A stretch of 13,816 nucleotides of DNA from Desulfobacteraceae bacterium (GCA_002868985.1 PKTV01000108.1:1-13816), one strand, 5' to 3'. Shown: positions 1 through 6,827, numbered from the stretch's first letter. The notes: generated from the letters alone by a model not told the origin. Program-made: numbers and translations.

Positions 1-678
1 AAAAAATCAGTTGTCGTTGCAGCAACATCAGATTCACCTGCTCTGGCAAGGATAAGAGGCGCTCATCTATCGACCACCATAGCAGAATATTTCAGAGACA
101 AGGGATTGGATGTTGTCCTGATTATGGATTCAATCACTCGATTTGCCATGTCATTAAGAGAGGTTGGTTTGGCAGCCGGAGAACCACCTTCAGCAAAAGG
201 TTATACACCCAGTGTTTTTATACAAATACCAAAACTTTTGGAAAGGGCCGGAAATATAGAAAACAAGGGTAGTATTACGGGAATCTACACGGTGTTGGTT
301 GAAGGAGATGATATGAACGAACCCATAGCAGACTCTGTTCGTTCCATCGTAGATGGCCATATTATACTGTCGCGGGACCTTGCCCATAAAGGACATTACC
401 CTGCTATAGATGTTTTAAGCAGTATTAGCAGGGTGATGTATGACATTGTTGAGAGTGATCATCTGAATATGGCAAGAAAACTTGTCAAGGTGCTTGCAAC
501 CTATAGAGAAGCGGAAGATTTAATCAATATCGGGGCTTATGTTGACGGCAGTGATCCACAGATAGATTTCGCTAAAAAGATGATCCATAAGATCAATTCT
601 TTTCTTCAGCAGGATATTAATCAGAGTATAACTTTTAAAGAAAGCATTGTCCGTTTGAAGGAAGTGTTGACAGAATAA
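1..678 (+). CDS. fliI: FliI, flagellar export ATPase (3' part, cut by window start)
   Basis: Cytoplasmic ATPase of the flagellar type III export apparatus, related to the F1-ATPase beta subunit; it works with FliH and FliJ at the export gate. The frame is open from the first base, so the gene begins upstream and 225 C-terminal residues are visible, about half of a usual FliI of roughly 440-460. The Walker A loop is outside the window. Seen here: the Walker B strand VLIMDSITRF, then GEPPSAKGYTPSVF, the PKLLERAGN segment, and the highly conserved block EGDDMNEPIAD...DGHIILSRDLA..GHYPAIDVLSSISRVM, which is diagnostic of FliI rather than F1 or Rho. It ends with TAA, 13 bases before fliJ. A TTG at 106 lies inside the domain and is not a real start. 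Confidence 0.97.
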   Translation, partial: KKSVVVAATSDSPALARIRGAHLSTTIAEYFRDKGLDVVLIMDSITRFAMSLREVGLAAGEPPSAKGYTPSVFIQIPKLLERAGNIENKGSITGIYTVLVEGDDMNEPIADSVRSIVDGHIILSRDLAHKGHYPAIDVLSSISRVMYDIVESDHLNMARKLVKVLATYREAEDLINIGAYVDGSDPQIDFAKKMIHKINSFLQQDINQSITFKESIVRLKEVLTE

Positions 679-691
679 TAGAGGTTGAACG

Positions 692-1135
692 GTGAAGCCT
701 TACTCTTTTCGGCTTAATAAGATACTCGATTATAGAAAATACCTGAGTAAAAAAGCTCAAGTCGAGGTGTTTAATGCCAGGAATGAATGTCAGCAAAGGG
801 AGAAAGAACTTCTTAGATTGGTCGAACAAAGGGCAGAAGTATCGGAAGAATGCGGTGAAGAAGAGGCAAAGGGTATGTGTGTTCCCGTGTATCAAATATT
901 TCAAGCTTTTATGCTAAAAATAGATTACGACCTTAAAGAGGCTCATCTTAGGCTCAATGAGGGAAAAGAAAAAGTGATAGTGAAAGAAGCGATATTGAGA
1001 CAAGCATATATATAGAAAAAGACTTTGGAAACTCTAAAGGATTTACAGTATAAGAAATACATGGAAACCCTTGGAAGAGAGGAACAAAAAATATTAGATG
1101 AAATCGTTATAACCGGAAAGGGGCGAAGCGTATGA
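692..1135 (+). CDS. fliJ: FliJ, flagellar export chaperone/stalk, interrupted by in-frame TAG at codon 108
   Basis: FliJ is a small coiled-coil protein that inserts into the FliI hexamer and links the ATPase to the export gate FlhA. The GTG start at 692 follows the GAGG at 681-684. The N-terminus KPYSFRLNKILDYRKYLSKK is typical FliJ. The frame meets TAG at 1013-1015, giving a 107-residue product, but the same frame continues with clear FliJ C-terminal sequence (KKTLETLKDLQYKKYMETL, then GREEQKILDEI) to TGA at 1133-1135. The full frame is 147 codons, the usual FliJ length, and its TGA overlaps the motE ATG as ATGA. So this is one gene with a nonsense codon, not a naturally short FliJ. The amber could be a sequencing error, a true mutation, or a suppressed codon. 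The conventional ORF would be 692-1015. Confidence 0.88.
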
Positions 1136-1701
1136 AGACGCGAGTACAGATTTTATTGGCTTTGCTGATTACTGTAAAGATAGTGCTGGGTTCTATTTTT
1201 ATGTATCAGGCGGGCGTGTCTCCATTGTTTGGAAATTCGGATGCCTTCGCCGCAGAACAAAAAAAAGATGCTGAAAAAGCAGAATTGAAAAATGAAAAAA
1301 GCGAGGCAAAGGCGGAAGAGACAATTGATCTTAAATTTATTGTTCAACAAAAAGCTGAATTTGAAAAAGAAGAAAAACGAATTGCAAAAAAAAAGGGTGA
1401 GCTTTTAGCCATCCAGGATGACATAAATAAGAAAATAGCGACGCTCACAAAAATAAGGGATGAAATTAGAGGCGAAAAGGCCAAAAAAAAGGCGGCAGAG
1501 CAGCAGCAGTTCAAACATCTTATTAAGGTTTATTCAGCCATGAAGCCTCAGAATGCAGCGGACCTGATTGAAAAGCTGGACATAAAGTTAGCGATAAAGT
1601 TACTTTCGAAAATGAAAGGGGATGATGTAGGAAAAATACTTTCGTTTGTAAAGATTGAGAAAGCCGCTAAAATAAGCGAAGGTCTTGTAAATCGAGACTA
1701 A
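1132..1701 (+). CDS. MotE-like flagellar motor/stator-associated protein
   Basis: A 189-residue membrane-anchored coiled-coil protein. Residues about 5-25 form one hydrophobic segment (LLALLITVKIVLGSIFMY); residues about 40-60 are Ala/Glu/Lys-rich; residues about 65-130 are a strongly charged predicted coiled coil; and residues about 130-185 (KVYSAMKPQNAADLIEKLD, then KLLSKMKGDDVGKILSFV) resemble the MgtE-N-like helical repeat that defines the MotE family. MotE proteins are encoded next to fliJ/fliK, are thought to act at the periplasmic face of the export/stator region, and chaperone MotC in rhizobia. The ATG overlaps the terminal TGA of the full fliJ frame, and AAGGGG at 1118-1123 is its ribosome site. 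The in-frame fliJ stop leaves this start about 117 bases beyond the point where ribosomes terminate, which may weaken coupling. I leave the symbol empty because the family name is firmer than the function. Confidence 0.8.
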   Translation: MKTRVQILLALLITVKIVLGSIFMYQAGVSPLFGNSDAFAAEQKKDAEKAELKNEKSEAKAEETIDLKFIVQQKAEFEKEEKRIAKKKGELLAIQDDINKKIATLTKIRDEIRGEKAKKKAAEQQQFKHLIKVYSAMKPQNAADLIEKLDIKLAIKLLSKMKGDDVGKILSFVKIEKAAKISEGLVNRD

Positions 1702-1718
1702 AAGAACCGGATATATTA

Positions 1719-1759
1719 AAAGGGACCATTAAATATAGATATCTATAAACGATCCCTTT
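1719..1759. terminator. Palindromic hairpin after motE, possible terminator
   Basis: A 7-base stem AAAGGGA (1719-1725) pairs with TCCCTTT (1753-1759). The loop contains a perfect 14-base palindrome TATAGATATCTATA (1734-1747). It lies 18 bases after the motE stop. There is no T-tract on either side, so intrinsic termination is uncertain; it could instead be an RNA-stability hairpin or a protein-binding site. Confidence 0.35.
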
Positions 1760-1920
1760 GCCCAGAATTCATTCGATTCTATCTCCGACACATTAGTAAA
1801 AAATGTGGGGTTTGGGTGATTTTGAGGGAAGATTGGTGCTATGAATTCATTTTGTAGAGCCTTCTCCCTGGGCAAGGGAACCAACACTAATGGCCAATTA
1901 TTTACAACTTCAACATTCAT
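1729..1920 (-). CDS. Possible small hypothetical protein, 63 residues
   Basis: A reverse-strand ORF starting with ATG at 1920, preceded by GAGGG at 1926-1930 with 5-base spacing, a better ribosome site than chance usually provides. The product begins MNVEVVNNWPLVLVPLPREK and ends WAKGSFIDIYI; it has no signal peptide, membrane segment or motif that I recognise. A GTG at 1932 is in frame but is less well placed. The stop falls inside the 1719-1759 hairpin. It is the only ORF in this gap with a plausible translation start and it runs opposite to all neighbours. It could equally be a remnant of inserted DNA or a chance ORF. No function can be assigned. Confidence 0.3.
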   Translation of the reverse strand: MNVEVVNNWPLVLVPLPREKALQNEFIAPIFPQNHPNPTFFTNVSEIESNEFWAKGSFIDIYI

Positions 1921-2025
1921 AATTACCCTCACTTTATCTTCATTATTAAATCCCCTATATTAAAAATATTCAAAAATCAAGATATTTCTTCAAGAGCCCT
2001 AAGTCAGACAAGCCGGAAAAGTTAC

Positions 2026-2139
2026 AAGTGATCTAAAGTTTGAAGTGATCTAAAGTTAAGGAGTCGCTACGCTCCGGCTGTTTATATTAAATTGACGAAA
2101 TTCCACAACTTTAGTCACTTTAGTTCACTTTAGTCACTT
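2026..2139. repeat. Inverted-repeat element built of CTAAAGT units
   Basis: The left arm (2026-2057) contains two copies of AAGTGATCTAAAGTT, 17 bases apart. The right arm (2107-2139) carries three copies of the reverse motif ACTTTAG. The arms can fold into an imperfect stem of about 32 bases around a 49-base spacer that itself holds a short GGAG...CTCC hairpin. There is no coding potential. It looks like a short non-autonomous or REP-like repeat; the arms differ by small insertions, as in palindromes that have drifted. Confidence 0.65.
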
Positions 2140-2339
2140 CACACTTGGTAAGCTTAGATATTTTTTGCCACAAAAAGCACAAAATTTGCAATTAAGAAAC
2201 TAAATCGGCAATATTTTCCTTTTCCATTCTTTAGATCAGGTAAAATATGTCCTTGTCGCGTTTCAAAGTCTTCGCCTCGTACCTCTTAAAAATTTATAAC
2301 TGCTTGTATTGACATGGTATAATAATAATCCTCTAATTT

Positions 2340-2355
2340 TGGTACACCCTTTGCT
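2340..2355 (+). promoter_or_regulatory. Sigma-54 promoter of fliK-flgD-flgE
   Basis: The sequence TGGTACACCCTTTGCT has the invariant GG (-24) and GC (-12) separated by exactly 10 bases and matches the consensus TGGCAC-N5-TTGCA well. It lies 42 bases upstream of the fliK ATG, so transcription would start near 2366. This is the usual class of promoter for middle (hook/basal body) flagellar genes in sigma-54-dependent flagellar hierarchies. An enhancer-binding activator is required; none is encoded in the window. Confidence 0.8.
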
Positions 2356-2397
2356 TTTAAGTATGGAAAAATTGATAAAGTATTGAGGTTAAAATTC

Positions 2398-4098
2398 ATG
2401 ACAAACCCAATCATTCTAAAATTGATGTCTTCACTTCTTAACGGTAAAGCATCCGGAAATGTCCAACCCTTGAAATCGGGAAAAGGAAACAGGCATTTTT
2501 TGTCGGATATGCAAAAAGCCCTTCACGCTTCTAAGAATGGTGCTTTTCATAGGGCTGATGACCCAACAAAAACAAACACGACCTCTAATAGCAAGGGATA
2601 TAAATATTATCTTGAATCTTTCAAGAAAGAACTTTTAGCCCAGGGAAAACCGCTGAACAAGACCTTTTTAAAAGAAAAGGACCTTCCGCTAATTAAAACA
2701 TTTCTTTTCCAGTGCGGTTTTTCACATGAAAAAGTGGAGCGGTTTTTAAAGGATCTAAAGGCCAATAATTCCAATGGAGAATTTAATCTTTCACAAATAT
2801 TTCTTAAGATAACCGAACTGGAAGCGTCGAAAAGAAAAGAACATCAGGATGAGACAGCTGCACCAGCCGCTGTTCCTTATATTGAGTCGATATTGAGAGA
2901 TTTTAATTTGACTCCTAAAGAGCTGGATAGCGTCTTCGGTAAAGCAAGGATTGAAGGTGGCGGGCTGGATCTTCATAAATTAGTGGAAAAGTTAAAAGAG
3001 ATCAAAGGCCGAAGACCTTCAGAGAATAGGACTGTCGTCGATCAGAAATTGTCTCGGAAGATTTCGGACAAAATGGAAATGATCGGTATGCAAACACCTA
3101 AAAGTGGAAAAGCCGATCAGATTTCCTTGGAAGATTTTATAGCGTCACTGGAGCAGATTACAGAAAAAGTTGGCAAAGAAAAGGCTGTGTCGCCTAATAT
3201 AAAAAATACACTGGGTAAAATTCTTGAGCGGGTTGAAGTTTCAGAACAAAAACCTGCATCCTTATCTTCTGTAAAACTTTCTTCCAATTATCATTTTACG
3301 GAATCATTGTTAAAAGAGGAGATAGACAAAAAAGGCCATCATGCGTTTAATAAAAAAGCAGTGTCTTCCTTAGAAAAAAACAAATCAGGTAAAAATGGAT
3401 CCATATCTTCATTTCTCAAGCAAAAAGGTGTCAACGTCCAAAATCATGTTGGATCCAATTCAGACACTTCGAATCATTCCGGAAAAGCTGATTTGCTTTC
3501 GAATTTGAATAAGCAAACAGGTTTAATAACCCCGGTCAAACAAAAAGGCTATCGTGTGGATACGGAAGCTGGACAAAATAATGTCCAAAGAAACACCGAG
3601 GCTTTTAACTTTGCAAATACGCTTAAAACAGTTGAACATGGAGAAAAGCCTTTTAGGGGGCATCTCCCGGCTTCTCTCGTTGATCAGGTCGGGAAACAGA
3701 TATCCAAGTCTATTCTCAGGGGGGATCAGGTGGTGACATTACAGCTGAAACCTTCTGGTCTGGGAAGAGTCAGAATAAAAATGGATATTAAAGATCATAC
3801 ATTGAGGCTCAGTATGACTGCCGAGCATCATTCGGTCAAGGAATTATTGCTGAATAATGTCAACGAACTCAAAGATGCCCTAGTTCAACAAGGCGTAAAA
3901 CTAGAAAAAATGGATGTTCAGGTCAACTATAATTTTGGTCAATCACTGAATGCTTCAAAAGAAGGGACGGATAACGGGCAGGGGTGGAGAAAGGATTTTA
4001 ATGGAGCGGAGTTCCATTCAGATAATCATACAGAAGGACCCCATGAAAGACCTATAAATATGATGTCGGGAAGTAATTTGGTAGATTTGGTGGCATAG
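2398..4098 (+). CDS. fliK: FliK, flagellar hook-length control protein
   Basis: FliK is a secreted ruler that measures the growing hook and makes FlhB switch export from hook to filament substrates. The 566-residue product has a long, polar, low-complexity Lys/Ser/Asn-rich N-terminal and central region (about residues 1-420), as expected of the ruler part. It has a conserved C-terminal Flg_hook domain near residues 425-520: VDQVGKQISKSILRGDQVV, LQLKPSGLGRVRIKMDI, then a segment ending ALVQQGVKLEKMDVQV. The LxPxxLGxVxI core is the family hallmark. I chose the ATG at 2398 rather than the in-frame TTG at 2383 because GAGG at 2385-2388 sits 9 bases before the ATG and overlaps the TTG. It ends with TAG followed directly by TAA. 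It is the first gene after a sigma-54 promoter. Confidence 0.92.
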   Translation: MTNPIILKLMSSLLNGKASGNVQPLKSGKGNRHFLSDMQKALHASKNGAFHRADDPTKTNTTSNSKGYKYYLESFKKELLAQGKPLNKTFLKEKDLPLIKTFLFQCGFSHEKVERFLKDLKANNSNGEFNLSQIFLKITELEASKRKEHQDETAAPAAVPYIESILRDFNLTPKELDSVFGKARIEGGGLDLHKLVEKLKEIKGRRPSENRTVVDQKLSRKISDKMEMIGMQTPKSGKADQISLEDFIASLEQITEKVGKEKAVSPNIKNTLGKILERVEVSEQKPASLSSVKLSSNYHFTESLLKEEIDKKGHHAFNKKAVSSLEKNKSGKNGSISSFLKQKGVNVQNHVGSNSDTSNHSGKADLLSNLNKQTGLITPVKQKGYRVDTEAGQNNVQRNTEAFNFANTLKTVEHGEKPFRGHLPASLVDQVGKQISKSILRGDQVVTLQLKPSGLGRVRIKMDIKDHTLRLSMTAEHHSVKELLLNNVNELKDALVQQGVKLEKMDVQVNYNFGQSLNASKEGTDNGQGWRKDFNGAEFHSDNHTEGPHERPINMMSGSNLVDLVA

Positions 4099-4123
4099 TA
4101 AAAAAGAAGGGGGGGAAAGATTA

Positions 4124-4816
4124 ATGTCAATAGAAGCAATTAATACAGGTTATGGCGCATCATCTGTCAGCAATGAAAAAACATCATCCGGTTCTGGTAC
4201 AGAGGAACTGGGCATGGATCAGTTTCTTAACCTGTTTATCGCCCAGATTCAGCATCAAGATCCCCTGAATCCTCTCGACAGTGCTGAATTTACCGCCCAA
4301 TTGGCACAATTTACCAGCGTTGAACAGCTGTATGGAATGAATGCAAGGCTGGCAGATATTGAAGAAGCACTTAATGGTCAGAGCGAACAACGTGATGATT
4401 TGGGATATATCGGTAAAACGGTGAAGGCGGACGAGAACACAATGCGTGTTGATAACGGAACGGTTCAATCCGGTTCTTACACCATCGATGGAAGCGGATA
4501 TGTCACCATTGATGTTTATGACAGTGAGGGGATAATTGTCAGGACATTCTATGAAGGCTTTGAGGACAAAGGAGAACATGACGTGAAGTGGGATGGAAAG
4601 GATGACACAGGAGCGTTCGTCGGAGACGGCACCTATACGTTTGAGATTACCGCCAGAGACGAAAATGGTTTTTATATTCCTTCCAATACCTATATATCCG
4701 GGGAAGTTACAGGCATTACATATCAAAATGGTCAGTCTTATTTAATGATCGGAGACAAAATAATCAATAACAGTAATAATATTATCGAAGTCAGTCAAAC
4801 AACAGCAAACGACTAA
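4124..4816 (+). CDS. flgD: FlgD, flagellar hook cap / scaffold protein
   Basis: FlgD caps the growing hook and guides FlgE subunits into place; it is exported by the type III system and discarded after hook completion. The 230-residue length is normal. The conserved N-terminal region is clear near residues 28-66: MDQFLNLFIAQIQHQDPLNP followed by LDSAEFTAQLAQFTSVEQL. The C-terminal half (about residues 100-225) has the Gly- and Asp-rich beta pattern of the FlgD Ig-like/Tudor region, including HDVKWDGKDDTG and DGTYTFEITA. No classical signal peptide is present, as expected for a type III substrate. The ATG at 4124 follows a GGGGGGAAAG ribosome site, 25 bases after fliK. Confidence 0.96.
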   Translation: MSIEAINTGYGASSVSNEKTSSGSGTEELGMDQFLNLFIAQIQHQDPLNPLDSAEFTAQLAQFTSVEQLYGMNARLADIEEALNGQSEQRDDLGYIGKTVKADENTMRVDNGTVQSGSYTIDGSGYVTIDVYDSEGIIVRTFYEGFEDKGEHDVKWDGKDDTGAFVGDGTYTFEITARDENGFYIPSNTYISGEVTGITYQNGQSYLMIGDKIINNSNNIIEVSQTTAND

Positions 4817-4829
4817 GGAGGGAAATAAA

Positions 4830-6275
4830 ATGTCTTTATCAAGTTCACTTTTTTCAGGGATTAGCGGTCTGACCACCCTTGGCAATGCCATGCAGATTAT
4901 CGGAGACAACATTGCAAACGTCAATACGGTAGGTTTCAAGGGCAGCAGTTTTGCTTTTCAGGATCTGTTGAGCCAGTCCGTTGCCACCCTTTCAGGAACA
5001 TCCCAGGTCGGCAGGGGAACCGCCCTTGGAGATATCCAGGCATCTTTTGCCCAGGGCTCCTTTGAATCCACGGGCAACACCACTGATCTGGCCGTTGGTG
5101 GGGATGGTTTTTTTGTTTTAAATGAACAGGGCACGGAAAATTTATATTACTCAAGGGCCGGAAATTTCAATTTTAATGAAAGCGGTTATCTGACAAACCC
5201 CGAAGGCTATGTCGTCCAGGGATGGCAGCTCGATAACAACGGAAGTGATATCGGTTCAATCACCGATATTGTTATGAGTTCTTTTACTTCACCGCCTCAA
5301 CCGAGTGATAACGTAGAAGTTATCGTCAATCTTGATTCCGCTGGGGAAAATGGTTCCGCATTAGATTCTCTGGCGAGCGCTTGGGATGGAACGGCTACGG
5401 TACCGTTGGCGGATGCTGCTTATGAATATCAGACAACCATCCGCGCATATGATTCTCTGGGAAGTACACACGATGTTACACTTTATTTTGATAAGGCCGA
5501 CGCCGCTTCGTCGTATGAATTTATTGTTACCTGCAATCCGGCTGAAGACAATCGCACCATTTTTGGCGCCACCGGCGAGGCAGAGGGAATGCTCGCTCGC
5601 GGACTGTTGGAATTCAACAGCGGTTCAGGAGTAATCGAGAACATTGATCTATGGAAATTTACAGGAACCGGTTCCGGGGGCGACGGAATCGATCTGTCCG
5701 CAGCTGGCAACTGGACTCAGCAGGACGAAGCCAGCGATCTATCAAATGGTTACTTTACCTTTTCTCCTGGCTTTCTTTCAGGGGGCACCACGCAGGACAT
5801 CGAACTTGATTTAGGGACACGCTATGACGGCACTGACTGGGTCAATAGCTCCCTTTCCAGTACACAGTATGCCAGTGGTTCAACCACTACTTTTCAGTCT
5901 GCAAACGGCTACGGGGCCGGAGATCTGGAAGGGGTTAACGTGGATGTTGACGGTGTCATCACCGGGAGCTATTCCAATGGCCAGCGGATTCCTTTGTACC
6001 GGGTCGGTCTGGCAAAATTTCAAAACACCCAGGGGCTGTTTAAAGAGGGCGGAAATCTCTACAGTGAAACCAGACAAAGCGGCAGTGCAATTACCAACAA
6101 ACCCGGAACCAACGGGCTGGGGAGCATCGCACCCAATGCGTTAGAACAATCGAACGTGGATATTGCAAATGAGCTGGTAAAAATGATCACCACCCAAAGA
6201 GGATTTCAGGCAAACTCAAAAATTATAACCGTAACGGATCAGATGCTTGCGGAACTCATTAATATCAAAAGGTAA
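4830..6275 (+). CDS. flgE: FlgE, flagellar hook protein
   Basis: Structural subunit of the flexible hook joining rod to filament. The 481-residue product has the rod/hook N-terminal helix (SSSLFSGISGLTTLGNAMQ, then IIGDNIANVNTVGFKGS), where the ANxxTxGFK-type motif is diagnostic. Gly/Ser/Asp-rich beta domains follow at about residues 80-400, and the matching C-terminal helix has the sequence LEQSNVDIANELVKMITTQR followed by GFQANSKII. Length and ends fit FlgE better than FlgF or FlgG, which are near 250-260 residues. AAGGAGGG lies 7 bases before the ATG, only 13 bases after flgD. Base composition is visibly richer in G+C than flanking genes: two hand-counted 60-base stretches gave 57-58%. Confidence 0.95.
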   Translation: MSLSSSLFSGISGLTTLGNAMQIIGDNIANVNTVGFKGSSFAFQDLLSQSVATLSGTSQVGRGTALGDIQASFAQGSFESTGNTTDLAVGGDGFFVLNEQGTENLYYSRAGNFNFNESGYLTNPEGYVVQGWQLDNNGSDIGSITDIVMSSFTSPPQPSDNVEVIVNLDSAGENGSALDSLASAWDGTATVPLADAAYEYQTTIRAYDSLGSTHDVTLYFDKADAASSYEFIVTCNPAEDNRTIFGATGEAEGMLARGLLEFNSGSGVIENIDLWKFTGTGSGGDGIDLSAAGNWTQQDEASDLSNGYFTFSPGFLSGGTTQDIELDLGTRYDGTDWVNSSLSSTQYASGSTTTFQSANGYGAGDLEGVNVDVDGVITGSYSNGQRIPLYRVGLAKFQNTQGLFKEGGNLYSETRQSGSAITNKPGTNGLGSIAPNALEQSNVDIANELVKMITTQRGFQANSKIITVTDQMLAELINIKR

Positions 6276-6283
6276 TATTTAAT

Positions 6284-6349
6284 AACCCGTTGGCCTGTTG
6301 AGCCGGTTACGCATTGTTAGCGATTAACCGGTTTTTCAGGCCAACGGTT
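6284..6349 (+). terminator. Nested intrinsic terminator after flgE
   Basis: The inner hairpin pairs CCGGTTA (6303-6309) with TAACCGG (6325-6331), extended by CGC/GCG, and is followed at once by five T (6332-6336), a good intrinsic terminator. An outer stem of about 13 pairs encloses it: AACCCGTTGGCCTG (6284-6297) against CAGGCCAACGGTT (6337-6349), with one bulged C. It begins 8 bases after the flgE stop and should end the fliK-flgD-flgE transcript. Confidence 0.75.
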
Positions 6350-6405
6350 ACTCTCCACAGATCTGAATTTTTGCTTTCCCACAACAGATCAAATGGGGCA
6401 GCCTT

Positions 6406-6557
6406 GACGGCTTCGTAAATCCCGCTTTAGCGGGACTGCGTTACGCTGCATCCCTCGTCACTGCGACATACGATAAGTAATCCTCATTCCTCGGAATTTG
6501 CGCGCCATTTTATCCAGCTTTTATACGGGGGAATTTGAAGCTTTTTACTTTGCCGTC
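6406..6557. repeat. MITE-like intergenic repeat with terminal inverted repeats
   Basis: The ends are GACGGCTTCGTAAA (6406-6419) and TTTACTTTGCCGTC (6544-6557); 11 of 14 positions pair. Inside are a CCCGCTTTAGCGGG hairpin near 6421-6434 and the phrase CGCTGCATCCCTCGTCACTG. I recall this style of element (GACGGCTTCGTAAA ends, CATCCCTCGTCACTGCG interior) as a common dispersed intergenic repeat in deltaproteobacterial genomes, but cannot confirm this without a search. It has no coding potential. It sits between the flgE terminator and the motA promoter region. Confidence 0.6.
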
Positions 6558-6603
6558 GAATTTTGACATTTTGCAGGTTCGTCAACCTTAAACCTTTTAT
6601 TGA

Positions 6604-6631
6604 GGCAAATGTCAAGATTTTGACGTCTGCC
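6604..6631. promoter_or_regulatory. Candidate FleQ/FlrA-type activator site (GTCA-N6-TGAC palindrome)
   Basis: The palindrome GTCAAGATTTTGAC (6611-6624) has a 5-base arm on each side of GATT and is flanked by further matching bases GGCA (6604-6607) and TGCC (6628-6631) centred on the same point. The core fits the GTCA-N6-TGAC form reported for FleQ sites in Pseudomonas. It lies about 160 bases upstream of the predicted sigma-54 start site, the right range for an enhancer. It could instead be a simple RNA hairpin; no regulator gene is present in the window. Confidence 0.4.
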
Positions 6632-6751
6632 CCAATCCTTGACGCAACTTAACCCAAAGAGCCTGCTTAGACGAAATTCAAATATTCATATCTATTTGTA
6701 ATATCATCATAATCTTCCTTTAATAAAAAATATTTCCTTCAAAAATCGATA

Positions 6752-6767
6752 TGGCATAAAGGTTGCT
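6752..6767 (+). promoter_or_regulatory. Sigma-54 promoter of the motA-to-flhB operon
   Basis: The sequence TGGCATAAAGGTTGCT has GG (6753-6754) and GC (6765-6766) separated by exactly 10 bases, close to the consensus TGGCAC-N5-TTGCA. It lies 60 bases upstream of the motA ATG, so transcription would start near 6779. It has the same architecture as the fliK promoter, implying co-regulation by the same sigma-54 activator. Confidence 0.82.
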
Positions 6768-6827
6768 GTATATTCAGGAAAAGAAATCTTTTTCAAAGTA
6801 ATTATTAGATAAAAGATAGGAGATTTT

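Larger units (their letters stand above)
1702..2382. other. 681-base gap between motE and fliK
   Basis: It holds the hairpin at 1719-1759, a possible small reverse ORF at 1729-1920, the CTAAAGT inverted repeat at 2026-2139 and the sigma-54 promoter at 2340-2355. Between 2140 and 2330 I see only A+T-rich sequence with no ORF or clear structure. A TATAAT at 2318-2323 lacks a properly spaced -35 box. Confidence 0.8.
6276..6827. other. 552-base gap between flgE and motA
   Basis: It holds the nested terminator at 6284-6349, the MITE-like repeat at 6406-6557, a short AGGTT-CGTC-AACCT hairpin near 6575-6588, the GTCA-N6-TGAC palindrome at 6611-6624 and the sigma-54 promoter at 6752-6767. No gene is supported. 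In many bacteria a small flbD gene occupies this place; I do not see one. Confidence 0.8.

Noticed and set aside
692..1015. A naturally short 107-residue FliJ
   Set aside because: The same frame continues past the TAG with clear FliJ C-terminal sequence to the usual 147-codon length.
1719..2139. CRISPR array or transposon genes in the motE-fliK gap
   Set aside because: The repeats are short, inverted and irregularly spaced, without unique spacers; no transposase or cas sequence is visible.
2308..2323. TTGACA followed by TATAAT upstream of fliK as a sigma-70 promoter
   Set aside because: The two boxes are only about 4 bases apart, not the required 16-18, and no good -35 box lies at the right distance; the sigma-54 site is the better promoter.
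2383..2397. TTG at 2383 as the fliK start
   Set aside because: It overlaps the GAGG ribosome site that serves the ATG at 2398.
4184..4726. 180-codon reverse-strand ORF
   Set aside because: It is fully antisense to flgD, whose conserved motifs fix the coding strand.
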